Assembly (NCBI RefSeq): GCF_001556045.1 | Contig: NZ_LSIC01000020.1 | Location: 1-36,923, forward strand | Source of the DNA: Bradyrhizobium sp. CCH5-F6 | GTDB taxonomy: Bacteria; Pseudomonadota; Alphaproteobacteria; Rhizobiales; Xanthobacteraceae | Reading direction: 5' to 3' | Length of the DNA: 36,923 nt | Shown: positions 1 through 8,724 of the stretch, in pieces | Layout of the letters: the number at the start of each line of letters is the position of its first letter | Position numbering within the stretch: the first letter of the stretch is position 1 | Program-made: the position numbers and the translations under genes | The notes under the pieces: model-generated | What the model was told of the DNA's origin: nothing | The model's input: the letters and a program-made list of their open reading frames with translations, nothing else | Databases searched by the model: none

Positions 1-238
<238 letters not shown>

Positions 239-553
239 TTAGGCCGCCTTCTTCTTGGACTCGCTGACTTCGAGAACGCCCATCACGTCGCTCTCCTTCA
301 TGATCAGCAGGTCCTGGCCGTCGATCTTGACCTCGGTGCCGGACCACTTGCCGAACAGCACGCGGTCGCCGACCTTCAGGTCGATCGGGATCAGCTTGCC
401 AGCTTCGTCGCGGCCACCGGGGCCGACAGCGACGACTTCGCCCTGGGAGGGCTTTTCCTTGGCAGTGTCGGGAATGATGATGCCGCCAGCGGTCTTCTCT
501 TCTGCGTCGATGCGCTTGACCACGACGCGGTCGTGAAGCGGACGGAATTTCAT
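239..553 (-). CDS. groES: GroES co-chaperonin 10 kDa subunit
   Basis: The 104-residue product begins [16 protein letters not shown] and contains the GroES mobile-loop region ([19 protein letters not shown]) and the [21 protein letters not shown] segment. Length and motifs are typical of GroES, which caps GroEL as a heptamer. A strong ribosome-binding site, AGGAGG, at 559-564 sits 5 bases before the ATG and fixes the start. It is the first gene of the operon, followed by groEL. A CIRCE operator and a heat-shock-like promoter lie directly upstream, so control by the HrcA repressor, possibly with RpoH, is expected. Confidence 0.98.
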   Translation of the reverse strand: MKFRPLHDRVVVKRIDAEEKTAGGIIIPDTAKEKPSQGEVVAVGPGGRDEAGKLIPIDLKVGDRVLFGKWSGTEVKIDGQDLLIMKESDVMGVLEVSESKKKAA

Positions 554-597
554 GCAGTCCTCCTAAACATTTGCACGAGTTGAGGATTTTTAGATTG

Positions 598-624
598 TTA
601 GCAGTCTATGCCCGCGAGTGCTAG
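598..624 (-). promoter_or_regulatory. CIRCE operator (HrcA-binding inverted repeat) of groESL
   Basis: Read on the minus strand the site is CTAGCACTC, nine bases, GACTGCTAA. This matches the CIRCE consensus TTAGCACTC-N9-GAGTGCTAA with one mismatch in each arm and the exact nine-base spacer. It lies 45 bases upstream of the groES start and just downstream of the predicted -10 box, where bound HrcA would block transcription. CIRCE is established as the HrcA operator; its use here is inferred from position and sequence. Confidence 0.93.
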
Positions 625-637
625 CACGAGCGAGCTT

Positions 638-666
638 GAAATAGGGCAGGAATTTTGCGGGGGCAA
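638..666 (-). promoter_or_regulatory. Predicted groESL promoter (heat-shock / housekeeping overlap)
   Basis: On the minus strand TTGCCC (661-666) and TATTTC (638-643) are separated by 17 bases. The same bases also fit a sigma-32-like arrangement: CTTGCC, 15 bases, then CCCTATTT, close to CTTGAA/CCCCATNT. Transcription would start around 630, immediately before the CIRCE element. This is read by eye, and which sigma factor is used is not determined. Confidence 0.5.
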
Positions 667-842
667 GGGTTTGTAGCAGAAAAATTAGCACCCCAAAGCA
701 GGGACTGCCAGAAACTGTTCGCCATCGTTAACCGGCGCCGGGGCCGTATTAGCACGGGGTTCGATCTGCTGCTAAAGCATTGAATTTCAACAGCTTGTTA
801 AACTTTTGGGCTTGAGATGAGTTGTCAGTTTGCGTCACATTT

Positions 843-854
843 CTCACATGTGAG
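843..854. promoter_or_regulatory. Perfect 12-bp palindrome upstream of usg, possible operator
   Basis: CTCACATGTGAG is a perfect inverted repeat 75 bases before the usg start. The remaining bases between the groES promoter and usg (667-929) show no gene I can support. The palindrome could bind a dimeric regulator, but no family can be assigned. Confidence 0.3.
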
Positions 855-929
855 CGCATCTTTTCCGGGTGGCTCCCGGGGCATCGATCCAAGCCACCCC
901 TGAATGCGCTCCTGCAAAGGAGGTTTGGC

Positions 930-1217
930 ATGGGACTGCGCGTTGGGGGCGTTTCCGACGATTTCCGGAAACAGATGCTGGGTTACGGGCTGACGACGGC
1001 ACAAATCCTCTACCGGATGCCGGATCATCCTTCGCTGCTTCAGACCTATGTCTGGCAGAACTACGACATGTTTCCGAAATTTCCGGCGCTGAAGGATTTC
1101 CTGGCGTTTTGGCAGGAGAAGCTCGACGGCCCCCTGCATTCGGTCACCGTAGCGCATTCCAAGCTGATCAAGCCGGCCGAACTCCGCGCCGTGGACGGCG
1201 TGTTCCGGCTGCATTGA
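930..1217 (+). CDS. usg: Usg family protein
   Basis: The 95-residue product starts MGLRVGGVSDDFRKQMLGYG and contains LTTAQILYRMPDHPSLLQTY and QNYDMFPKFPALKDFLAFW, which match the small Usg family of alphaproteobacteria. No biochemical function is established for this family; the name comes from a gene upstream of trpF in Caulobacter. The start was chosen because AAAGGAGG (916-923), a near-perfect Shine-Dalgarno site, lies 6 bases before this ATG. The frame stays open upstream to an ATG at 822 with no comparable site. No trp gene is adjacent, so the gene stands alone here, ending 7 bases from the convergent next gene. Confidence 0.88.
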   Translation: MGLRVGGVSDDFRKQMLGYGLTTAQILYRMPDHPSLLQTYVWQNYDMFPKFPALKDFLAFWQEKLDGPLHSVTVAHSKLIKPAELRAVDGVFRLH

Positions 1218-1224
1218 GCAAAGA

Positions 1225-3354
1225 TCAGACGCTACCGCTGCAATAGCGTCTCCACATCGCGCGATAGGCGTCGTCCACCGCGCGCGCATATGAGACGGGA
1301 TTGCCGGCGGCCGCAGCGTTGATCTGCCCGGGCAGTTCGCGGCGCAATCGGTCGAGGTCGTCGACCCCCGCCGCGCGGCTGGCTGCGATGTCGATATATG
1401 CCTCGTCGCTGTCCGCGACCCAGTCCGGCAGGCCAAGCGCGCTGAGAATGGCGCCGGCGGCACGGCTGGGGAGGCTATTCCCGAGCTTCGCCACCACGGG
1501 CACGCCCATCTGCAGGGCCTCCAACGTGCTGACACCGCCGTTCTGCGGGAAGGGGTCGAGTGCGATATCGATACGATTGAACGATGCCAGATGTTCGCCC
1601 CGCAGCGTGGCTCCGAGCAGATCGACCCGATCGGCCGGCAGTCGGCAAGCCGCAAACCGCGCCAGCAGCTTGTCGCGAACCAGTTGATCGTCCAGCGCAA
1701 CATCCTTGATCAGCAGTCGCGAGCCGGGGACTCGCTCGAGAATCCTGGACCAGATGGCTGCGGCCTCGTCCGAAATCTTGCTGATGCGGTTGAACACACC
1801 GAACGTCACGAAGCCGTTCGAGAGTGCCGGCGCCTGCGCCCGCGCGATCCCCGCCGGCAGCGGCGCGAGCGTCACGAAGCATGGCAGGTCGACGACGGTC
1901 TCCGCAAACAAATGCCGGACCGCGGCAGGAATCGCGACGGGATCCGAGAACAGATAATCGATCGTCGGCAACCCGGTGCCGGTGCCATGGCCCCAGCCAT
2001 GGACCTGGATCGGTGCCGGCTTGCGCGCAAACACGCCGAGGCGGTTTCCTCTGGTGTGGCCGGACAGATCGATCAGGATGTCGACATGATCGGCGCGAAT
2101 CTGGGCGGCGAGACGTTCGTCGGTCCATTGCGCGGCGTCGCGCCAGCGGTCGGCGATCCCTTGAAATTCGCTTGTCGTCGCATCCACTTTCGACGAGCAG
2201 GAGTAGCACACGATCTCGAACTGCGCCCGGTCGTGGTGTTGCAGGACAGGCTTGAAAATGAACGCGGCCGAATGCGCGTTGAAGTCCGACGAGACGTAGC
2301 CGAGCACGAGACGACGGTTCGGATCGCGGCTGTTGTCATGCGGTGCCGCCGTTTCTGAAGCGATCTTCGCCCCTATCCGCTCCCACCAGACTTGCCGCGC
2401 TTGCTGATGCTGTTCGACGCTGGCGTCCGCCACGAAATCGAGCGTGAAGATCTTGCTGGAGATCGCGCTCTGGAGGTCGGGCCGGATGTCGAGAGCTCGG
2501 TCGAAACTGGAAAGGGCTTCGTCGACCCGGCCCAGTCCGGCAAGACAAAGGCCGAGCACCAGGTGAGCTTGATCGGAATCGGGAGCGATCGCGAGAGCGC
2601 TCTCGCAATCGGACAATGCCTGGGCAATTTGCCGGGTCTGGAGCAGGACATTGGCGCGCCAGAGCCAACCATTCACGTCATCGGGTGCCAGGGCAATTGC
2701 CCGATTGCAGTCCGCCATGGCTTCGTCAAATCGCTGAAGCTCCCGCAATGCAACGGCGCGGTTCGCCAGCGCGGCGGCATAGTCGGGCTTGATCGAGAGT
2801 GCGCGGTTCAAGCTTTCGAGAGCCTCGTCATGGTTGCGTAGGCGGCAGAGCGAAGCGCCCCGGCCGTTGTGGGCCTCGGCAAGGTTTGCATCGATTGCGA
2901 GCGCCCGGTCGTAGCTCTCGAGCGCTTCGAGGTGCAGATCGAGGGCCGCGCTCGCATTGCCGAGATTGGACAGGGCGAGGGCGTAGTTGGGTCGCAAGGC
3001 GAGGGCCTTTCGATAGCTCTCGCGGGCCTCTTCGTGACGCTTGAGCCCGTTCAGCGCGACGCCCAGGCTCACATGAGCTTCGGCCGATCGCGGATCCACG
3101 GCAACCGCTCGGCTCAGTAGATTTTCGGCCTGCTGATAGTTCTTGGCATCGGACTCCAAGGTGCCGAGCATATGCAGCGCGATGAATTGGTTGGGCGCGA
3201 TCTGCAGGACTTGGCGATAGGCCGCCTGGGCCTCGGAGAGGAGTCCCGTCTTGTGCAACTGGAGCGCGCGCCCGAGCAATGGCAGCACTTCGGCATTTTG
3301 CCGCTTCTGAAGCCGGGCATTGTGGAATGCGCGTTGACCGACGCTGCTGCTCAT
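1225..3354 (-). CDS. TPR-repeat O-linked N-acetylglucosamine transferase homologue (SPINDLY/OGT type)
   Basis: This 709-residue protein has two parts. Residues about 25-320 are a run of roughly eight or nine tetratricopeptide repeats with the usual 34-residue period (for example NYALALSNLGNASAALDLHLEALESY is one unit). Residues about 345-705 match the glycosyltransferase 41 domain, with LGYVSSDFNAHSAAF, the VDILIDLSGHTRGNRLGVFARKPAPIQV segment and GGVSTLEALQMGVPVV near the nucleotide-sugar site. Family members transfer GlcNAc or fucose to Ser/Thr of proteins in eukaryotes. Bacterial homologues are common in Bradyrhizobium but their targets are mostly unknown. There is no signal peptide, so it is probably cytoplasmic. 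The ATG is preceded by GGGGGA 8 bases upstream. It converges with usg and has no operon partner. Confidence 0.9.
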   Translation of the reverse strand: MSSSVGQRAFHNARLQKRQNAEVLPLLGRALQLHKTGLLSEAQAAYRQVLQIAPNQFIALHMLGTLESDAKNYQQAENLLSRAVAVDPRSAEAHVSLGVALNGLKRHEEARESYRKALALRPNYALALSNLGNASAALDLHLEALESYDRALAIDANLAEAHNGRGASLCRLRNHDEALESLNRALSIKPDYAAALANRAVALRELQRFDEAMADCNRAIALAPDDVNGWLWRANVLLQTRQIAQALSDCESALAIAPDSDQAHLVLGLCLAGLGRVDEALSSFDRALDIRPDLQSAISSKIFTLDFVADASVEQHQQARQVWWERIGAKIASETAAPHDNSRDPNRRLVLGYVSSDFNAHSAAFIFKPVLQHHDRAQFEIVCYSCSSKVDATTSEFQGIADRWRDAAQWTDERLAAQIRADHVDILIDLSGHTRGNRLGVFARKPAPIQVHGWGHGTGTGLPTIDYLFSDPVAIPAAVRHLFAETVVDLPCFVTLAPLPAGIARAQAPALSNGFVTFGVFNRISKISDEAAAIWSRILERVPGSRLLIKDVALDDQLVRDKLLARFAACRLPADRVDLLGATLRGEHLASFNRIDIALDPFPQNGGVSTLEALQMGVPVVAKLGNSLPSRAAGAILSALGLPDWVADSDEAYIDIAASRAAGVDDLDRLRRELPGQINAAAAGNPVSYARAVDDAYRAMWRRYCSGSV

Positions 3355-3572
3355 GGATCAATTCCCCCAGAATCTCCCGGCGAGCCTAGTTCAGCGGGAG
3401 AATGAATTCGAGACGACGACCCCTCGCTACGACAGCCTGGGACAAGCTACGGCCGATCGGTTTCGTCGAGCATTCCCCCAAGCCCCGCAATTGCTGCCTC
3501 GCCCAAGACTGGGTAATCTGCTTTCGGGTTGTGCCCGGCCGGCGGGCGCGGCTCGGATCAGGGAGGCAGACA

Positions 3573-4100
3573 ATGGCCAAGCAAAAGGCATCGAGACCCG
3601 CAACGAAGACCGCGGTGAAGAAGCGGAGCGGCGTCAAGGCCGCGGCGCGATCCACGGCACGCAAGGCGGTGAAGGTGAAGGCACGCACCGTCGCTCCGAA
3701 GAAGCCCGCGCGGCCGAAGCAGCGCATCGCCATCAGCCATCACCGCGAGGAGGATTTCAAAGCCGACGGTCTGCGTGCCTATGCCAAGTATCGCGATCTC
3801 GGCATCGCCGAGGCGACCCACGGCCTCGCGCAGGCCCATGTGATCCGGCTGCAGGGCCCGTGCAATCCCGCGGAAGTGTCGAAGCTGCACTTTCACGACG
3901 TCGAATTCCAGATGGTCTACGTGCTCAAGGGCTGGGTGAAGACCTATATGGATGGGCAGGGCGAGACCTTGATGAAGGAAGGCAGCGCCTGGACGCAGCC
4001 GCCGAAGATCAGGCACATGATCCTGGACTATTCGGACGACGTGGAGTTGCTGGAGGTGATCCTGCCGGCGGAGTTCAGGACGGTGGAGCTGAAGGCCTAA
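3573..4100 (+). CDS. Cupin-domain protein with a basic, Lys/Ala-rich N-terminal tail
   Basis: The 175-residue product has two regions. Residues 1-50 are rich in Lys, Arg, Ala and Thr with almost no acidic residues, like a histone H1-type tail. Residues about 85-170 form a single cupin barrel, with HFHDVEFQMVYVLKGWV (first metal-binding motif, two His and a Glu) and PPKIRHMILDYSDD (second motif His). Cupins of this kind bind a metal and may be enzymes or sensors; no substrate can be assigned. This ATG was chosen because GGGAGG (3561-3566) lies 6 bases before it. The frame is open upstream from 3402 but without a good ribosome site. The 3355-3572 gap holds nothing I recognise. Confidence 0.8.
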   Translation: MAKQKASRPATKTAVKKRSGVKAAARSTARKAVKVKARTVAPKKPARPKQRIAISHHREEDFKADGLRAYAKYRDLGIAEATHGLAQAHVIRLQGPCNPAEVSKLHFHDVEFQMVYVLKGWVKTYMDGQGETLMKEGSAWTQPPKIRHMILDYSDDVELLEVILPAEFRTVELKA

Positions 4101-4142
4101 GCGCTAGTCTTGATCGCTAAAATGCGGTCGATCCGGAAAACC

Positions 4143-4175
4143 GGGCGGTCAGCAATCGGATGATTTCGACCGCCC
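4143..4175 (+). repeat. Inverted repeat downstream of the cupin gene
   Basis: GGGCGGTC (4143-4150) and GACCGCCC (4168-4175) can pair as an 8-bp stem with a 17-base loop, 43 bases after the cupin stop. No T-run follows, so an intrinsic terminator is doubtful. It may be a transcript 3' structure or chance in GC-rich DNA. Confidence 0.3.
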
Positions 4176-4249
4176 CGCAAGCGCGGTGCTAACCAGTCGA
4201 AAATACCTCTCGCGTCAACTCAAGGCTGTGACAACGCGGGAGATGCTTC

Positions 4250-5446
4250 ATGGCGACCAGCACTTTTGGCCGACGCGGCACCGTAGCGCCAGCTCCAAGA
4301 GCATCGTTTCAACCCGCCGCCGCGCCGATCGCTGAGACGTCCTCCTCCAGTGAGGAGAGGCTTTTTGCCGACAATAAGCTTCTTGCCGATATCCCCTTCC
4401 TCACCATCGGCCTGATCTTCGGTCTGCTCCTGATCTTCGTTCTGCAACGCAGCCTGGCCCTCGACATCGCGCCGGACGGCGACCTCGATGTCCGCTCGCT
4501 GATCGCTCAGGGCGCGTCCGGCTACGATCTCGTCGTCGGACGGGGGGAGTGGTGGCGGATCGGCCTTGCCCCGCTTCTGCATGGCAGCGGGTGGCACCTC
4601 GTGAGCAATTGCGTCGCGCTGTTCATCGTCGGCGTCAGGCTGGAGTCGCTGATCGGCCGTGGCTGGTTTGCCATGATCTTTATCGCCAGTGCACTGGCCG
4701 GGGAGGCCGGCTCGCTGCTGGGCAACGGCCCGGGCACCGTCGGCGTCGGTGCATCCGGCGCCATCACCGGCCTGATCGCAGCGCTATTCGTGGCGAGCTT
4801 CGATCCCGAAGCGGACACCGATCAAACCATATCGAGGCTGAAGACGTCGCTGTTCTTCGGTGTGCCCGCACTGCTACCGCTTGCCTTCGGCGCGTCCGGC
4901 AACGTCAACTATTATGCGCATGCAGGTGGTGCCGTGGCCGGCGCCGCGCTCGCCGTCACGCCGTGGCTCGCCTTCTGGTCCTATGACAGCTTGCCGCGGA
5001 GCGCGAGCATGACGTTGCTCGCGGGATTCGCTGGATCCCTGATTTGCGCCGGCTTCGCCGCCGCGCATTATTCGGCTTACATGGCCGATGCCGCGCACTA
5101 TATCCGCGCCTCGGAAGTGTCGGCGAAGGCTAACGAGATGGTCAGTCGGTCGCTCGATCTCGTCACCCGCTACCCGAAGGACGCGCGGGCTCACGTGTAC
5201 CGTGCGGTCTTCTTCCTGGAAAAAGCGAACCTCAGTGCTGCCGAGACGGAAGCGCGAACCGCCATGTCGCTCGCAGCTTCGGACGTGGCGGGTGGGCCGG
5301 TGCGTTCCGGGGCGCAGGGCTTGATGGCGGTGTTGCTGTGGGCGCAGGGGCGAACCAGCGAGGCGAAGGCTATGGCGGCTGAGCCGTGCCGCGCCAAGAT
5401 TCCTGAGGTGCGCCGTATCCTGCAGAAGTCGAAATTGTGCGGTTGA
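4250..5446 (+). CDS. Rhomboid-family intramembrane serine protease with a C-terminal helical domain
   Basis: The 398-residue protein has a soluble, Ala/Pro/Ser-rich N-terminus (1-45) and a first membrane helix (about 48-70). A rhomboid core follows. The core shows HLVSN (116-120), matching the His/Asn oxyanion region, the nucleophile motif GASG with Ser169, and the partner His224 in NYYAHAGG. A further helix lies near 255-280. The last 110 residues are soluble and contain a TPR-like pattern (RYPKDARAHVYRAVFFLEKANLSAAETEARTAM). Rhomboids cut substrates inside the membrane. The substrate is unknown and no adjacent gene suggests one. Its stop is only 2 bases from the convergent transporter gene. 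Confidence 0.88.
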   Translation: MATSTFGRRGTVAPAPRASFQPAAAPIAETSSSSEERLFADNKLLADIPFLTIGLIFGLLLIFVLQRSLALDIAPDGDLDVRSLIAQGASGYDLVVGRGEWWRIGLAPLLHGSGWHLVSNCVALFIVGVRLESLIGRGWFAMIFIASALAGEAGSLLGNGPGTVGVGASGAITGLIAALFVASFDPEADTDQTISRLKTSLFFGVPALLPLAFGASGNVNYYAHAGGAVAGAALAVTPWLAFWSYDSLPRSASMTLLAGFAGSLICAGFAAAHYSAYMADAAHYIRASEVSAKANEMVSRSLDLVTRYPKDARAHVYRAVFFLEKANLSAAETEARTAMSLAASDVAGGPVRSGAQGLMAVLLWAQGRTSEAKAMAAEPCRAKIPEVRRILQKSKLCG

Positions 5447-5448
5447 GC

Positions 5449-6717
5449 CTACGCCAGCACCCCCACCACAGCCCCCATCAGACACGTCGTCAGCGTCCCC
5501 GACACGATCGACTTCAGCCCCAGCGCGTTGATCTCCTCGCGCCGCTCCGGTGCCATCACCCCTAAGCCGCCGATCATGATGCCGAGGCTGGCGAAATTGG
5601 CGAAGCCGCACATCGCGTAGAGCATGATCAGACGCGAGCGCGCATCGAGTGCGTCGGCCGGCAGCTTCGAGAACTCGACATAGGCGATCAATTCGTTGAG
5701 CACGGTCTTGGTGCCCATCAGGCTGCCGGCGGTGATCGCCTGATCCCACGGCAATCCCATCAGCCAGCACACCGGCGCCATGACGAGGCCGAGCAGGCGC
5801 TGCAGCGAGATCGCGGCGCCGCCGACGTTCGGCAGGAGGCCGAGCATGGCGTTGACGAGATAGACCAGCGCCACCAGCACCAGCAGCATGGCGACGATGT
5901 TGAGCAGCAGCTCGAGCCCTGCGCTCGTGCCTTTCACGATCGCATCCATCGTGCTGGAGACCTCCATCTCGGGATCGCTTGCGACCCGGGGATCCTCCAG
6001 CGTGCCGCCGGTGCGCTTGTCTGAGGTCTCGGGCACCATGATCAGGCTGACGAGGATCGCGGCCGGTGCGCCCAGCACGGAGGCGATGACGAAATGCGCG
6101 GCGGCATCGGGGATGAGGGGCGCCAGCAGCGTCGCATAGAGCACCAGCACCGTGCCGGCGATGCCGGCCATGCCGCCCGTCATCACCAGGAAGAGCTCGC
6201 TGCGCGTCATCTGCTTCAGATACGGCCGAATGAACAGCGGCGCCTCGACCATGCCGAGGAAGATGTTGGCGGCGGTCGACAGCCCCACGGCGCCGCCGAC
6301 GCCCAGCGTGCTTTCGAGCAGCCAGGCCATGCCGCGCACGATCGGCGGCAGCACTCGCCAATAGAACAGCAGTGTCGTCAGCACGCTCATGACCAGCACG
6401 ATCGGCAGCGCCTGGAACGCCAGGATGAAATCGGCGCCGGGCGCTTTCAGATCGAAGGGCGGGGGGCCGCCGCCGACATAGCCGAACACGAAGGAGGAGC
6501 CGGCGCGCGAGGCCGCGGAGATCGTGCCGACCGCGTCGTTGATGGCGCCGAACGCATGCGCGACGACCGGCAGCTTGAGCAGCACGAGGGCGGTCACGAA
6601 GGTCGCGGCGAGGCCGATCGCCGCTTGGCGCAGCGAGACGGCGCGGCGCTTCTCACTGAGCGCCCAGGCGATCAGCAGCAATGCGAAAATGCCGAGTGCC
6701 GATTGCAGGCGCAGCAT
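5449..6717 (-). CDS. Concentrative nucleoside transporter (NupC/CNT family)
   Basis: This 422-residue, very hydrophobic protein matches the CNT family, which imports nucleosides driven by H+ or Na+. Family landmarks are GMVEAPLFIRPYL (Glu in the first hairpin region), GTKTVLNELIAYVEF (the conserved NE nucleoside-binding pair) and MCGFANFASLGIMIGG near the end. Length is normal. It is the last of the minus-strand genes that begin at the Anbu cluster, but a 390-base gap with a palindromic repeat separates it from the dehydrogenase gene, so it probably has its own promoter. Specificity (purine or pyrimidine) cannot be told. Confidence 0.93.
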   Translation of the reverse strand: MLRLQSALGIFALLLIAWALSEKRRAVSLRQAAIGLAATFVTALVLLKLPVVAHAFGAINDAVGTISAASRAGSSFVFGYVGGGPPPFDLKAPGADFILAFQALPIVLVMSVLTTLLFYWRVLPPIVRGMAWLLESTLGVGGAVGLSTAANIFLGMVEAPLFIRPYLKQMTRSELFLVMTGGMAGIAGTVLVLYATLLAPLIPDAAAHFVIASVLGAPAAILVSLIMVPETSDKRTGGTLEDPRVASDPEMEVSSTMDAIVKGTSAGLELLLNIVAMLLVLVALVYLVNAMLGLLPNVGGAAISLQRLLGLVMAPVCWLMGLPWDQAITAGSLMGTKTVLNELIAYVEFSKLPADALDARSRLIMLYAMCGFANFASLGIMIGGLGVMAPERREEINALGLKSIVSGTLTTCLMGAVVGVLA

Positions 6718-6933
6718 GATGTCCCCAAACCCTCAATGATTATGGCCGGGCCTGCGTTGCAAAGGCAATGCCGGGGGGGGCAGCAAGACCTCCTGCTTTT
6801 GGCAAGGCACGCCAGGCTCGATCGCCCGGGGCAGTGCCCGGCGGCGTTGCCACCATTGCGGTATCGCCACTCTGGATGAAGCTGTTTCCCGGCCTGCGCC
6901 AGGCGAAGCGGCGGGAGTAGAGCACCGCTCTCG

Positions 6934-7021
6934 CCGTCATTGCGAGGAGCGAAGCGACGAAGCAATCCAGAATCGTGCCGCGGTGGCAGTCTGGATTGCT
7001 TCGCTGCGTTCGCAATGACGG
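6934..7021. repeat. Dispersed palindromic repeat, family A, copy 1
   Basis: The element begins CCGTCATTGCGAGGAGCGAA and ends TTCGCAATGACGG, with inner arms GAAGCAATCCAGA and TCTGGATTGCTTC, so the 88 bases can fold into one long hairpin. A second copy is at 17208-17294. Elements with this core are common between genes in Bradyrhizobium and Rhodopseudomonas and resemble REP or MITE sequences. This copy sits in the 390-base gap between the dehydrogenase and nucleoside transporter genes (6718-7107). The rest of that gap shows no gene I can support. Confidence 0.85.
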
Positions 7022-7107
7022 GGCGTAACTCGCGTAACCCCCGCAGCAAAGCAACAGCAGGCGCCCCTTGACGCCTACTGTGCATGGGGTTGTTTCGCGA
7101 GTTTTCG

Positions 7108-7866
7108 TCAGCCCCGCCCGACGAACGGCATCTTGGTCGCCATCACCGTCATGGTCAGCACGTTGGCGTCGAGCGGCAGGCTTGCCATGTAGGCGACCGC
7201 GTCACCGACCGCTTTCGCATCCATGCGCGGCTCGTGCTTGGTCGTGCCGTCGGGCTGCAGCACACCGGGACCGTTGACCATGCGGTCCGTCATCGGCGTC
7301 GCCGCATTGCCGATGTCGACCTGGCCCACCGCGATGTCGTACATGCGGCCGTCGAGATTGCTGGCCTTGGTCAGGCCCGTGATGGCGTGCTTGGTCGAGG
7401 TATAGGCCGCCGAGAACGGCCGCGGCGCATGTGCCGAGATCGAGCCGTTGTTGATGATGCGGCCGCCGCGCGGGGTCTGGTCCTTCATGATGCGGAAGGC
7501 GTGCTGGGTGCACAGGAACGGGCCGGTGAGGTTGGTGTTCACCACCGCCTGCCACTGCTCGAGGCTGAGGTCCTCGAAGTTCACCGCCGGCGCACCCATG
7601 CCGGCATTGTTGAAGAGCACGTCGAGCCGGCCATAGGTCGCCTTCACCTTGTCGAACAGCGCGGCGATCGAATCCGGCTTGGTCATGTCGGCGGTGACGC
7701 AGAGGCTTTTTCCCGCCGGGCCGAGCTTCGCCGTCTCCTCGAGCATGTCGAGCCGGCGGCCTGCGAGCACCACGGTGAAGCCGGCGTTCATCAGCGCCAG
7801 CGACGCCGCGCGTCCGACGCCGGTTCCGGCGCCCGTCACCAACGCGATCTTCTTTGCTTCACTCAT
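7108..7866 (-). CDS. Short-chain dehydrogenase/reductase (SDR)
   Basis: The 252-residue product is a classical SDR. It has the nucleotide-binding motif TGAGTGVG at 11-18, NNAG at 86-89, a catalytic Ser near 142-144 (NNGSIS), Tyr155 and Lys159 in YTSTK. Arg37-Arg38 after the second strand (LAGRRLD) suggests NADP(H) preference. The substrate cannot be assigned. It starts 26 bases downstream of the Anbu stop on the same strand, close enough to be the last gene of the Anbu transcript, although SDR genes are not a core part of that neighbourhood. Confidence 0.92.
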   Translation of the reverse strand: MSEAKKIALVTGAGTGVGRAASLALMNAGFTVVLAGRRLDMLEETAKLGPAGKSLCVTADMTKPDSIAALFDKVKATYGRLDVLFNNAGMGAPAVNFEDLSLEQWQAVVNTNLTGPFLCTQHAFRIMKDQTPRGGRIINNGSISAHAPRPFSAAYTSTKHAITGLTKASNLDGRMYDIAVGQVDIGNAATPMTDRMVNGPGVLQPDGTTKHEPRMDAKAVGDAVAYMASLPLDANVLTMTVMATKMPFVGRG

Positions 7867-7892
7867 CGTTTCCTGCCTTTTCTCTTCTGCTG

Positions 7893-8651
7893 TCAGGTTT
7901 TCGGTTCTTTTTCGTTCTTGTAGGGCGGCCGCGGGATGTTCTGATGCGCGGCGCGCAACGCAGCCGACCAGCGCGAGCGCAGATCGTGGAAATAGGGCTC
8001 ACCCGCCTCGATGCGATGGTTGAGATCGGCCTCGCATGCGTCGCTGCGCACCACCAGCACGTCGATCGGCAGGCCGACGCCGAGGTTCGAGCGCATCGTC
8101 GAGTCCATCGAGATCAGGCCGGTCTTGAGCGCCTCGTAGAGTTCGACGTCGTAGTGCATGGCGCGGTCGAGCACCGGCTTGCCGTATTTGTGCTCGCCGA
8201 TCTGCAAGTACGGCGTGTCGGTGGTGCACTCGATGAAATTGCCGGCGGTGTAGACCATGAACAGGCGCATCCGGGAGCCCTTGATCTGCCCGCCGAACAG
8301 GAAGGAGACGTCGAACGAGACGTCCTCGGATTTCAGCGCCGGCCCTTCGGTCGCATGCACCGCCCGGATCGCACGCCCGATGCGCTGGGCAGCCTGGAAC
8401 ATGGTCGGCGCGTTCATCAGCGTCTCGATCTCGCCCGTGTTGGGGTCCTCCAGCCCTTCGGTCAGCGTGGAGAGCACCGACTGGCTGATGGCGAGGTTGC
8501 CGGCGCTGGCGATCGCCATGATGCGCTCGCCGGGCTTGGAGAAGATATGCAGCTTGCGGAAGGTCGAGACGTTGTCGAGACCGGCATTGGTGCGGGTGTC
8601 GGCGATCATCACCAGACCGTCCCGAACCAGGATTCCGCAGCAATAGGTCAT
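7893..8651 (-). CDS. Anbu, proteasome-related N-terminal-nucleophile peptidase
   Basis: The 252-residue product matches Anbu (ancestral beta subunit), a bacterial homologue of the 20S proteasome beta subunit and HslV. The start was set at 8651 because it places Thr directly after Met ([12 protein letters not shown]). Thr would be the catalytic Thr1, followed by Asp17 (IADTRTNAG) and Lys32 (FRKLHIF) as the other active-site residues. The frame runs on to 8951, but that part crosses a palindromic repeat and is not credible coding sequence. GTVL-type core motifs such as [11 protein letters not shown] and DVSFLFGGQ are present. Anbu assembles into rings or helical stacks in other species, and its substrates are not established. 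Upstream lie transglutaminase, alpha-E and ATP-grasp genes, the typical Anbu neighbourhood. Confidence 0.92.
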   Translation of the reverse strand: MTYCCGILVRDGLVMIADTRTNAGLDNVSTFRKLHIFSKPGERIMAIASAGNLAISQSVLSTLTEGLEDPNTGEIETLMNAPTMFQAAQRIGRAIRAVHATEGPALKSEDVSFDVSFLFGGQIKGSRMRLFMVYTAGNFIECTTDTPYLQIGEHKYGKPVLDRAMHYDVELYEALKTGLISMDSTMRSNLGVGLPIDVLVVRSDACEADLNHRIEAGEPYFHDLRSRWSAALRAAHQNIPRPPYKNEKEPKT

Positions 8652-8724
8652 TTCCAGTCCCCGAACGCGTTTGCGCGGAATTACTAGCCAATTTCGGGGG
8701 CCGGTCCAACCCCCGATTCCGGTC

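Noticed and set aside
4874..6361. A 495-codon minus-strand frame overlapping the rhomboid and nucleoside transporter genes
   Set aside because: It spans two real genes in the wrong phase, and the translation is Arg/Ala-rich low complexity.
6934..7021. The long palindromes considered as Rho-independent terminators or insertion-sequence ends
   Set aside because: No T-run follows the stems, no transposase gene is adjacent and the same arms recur elsewhere, so dispersed repeats fit better.
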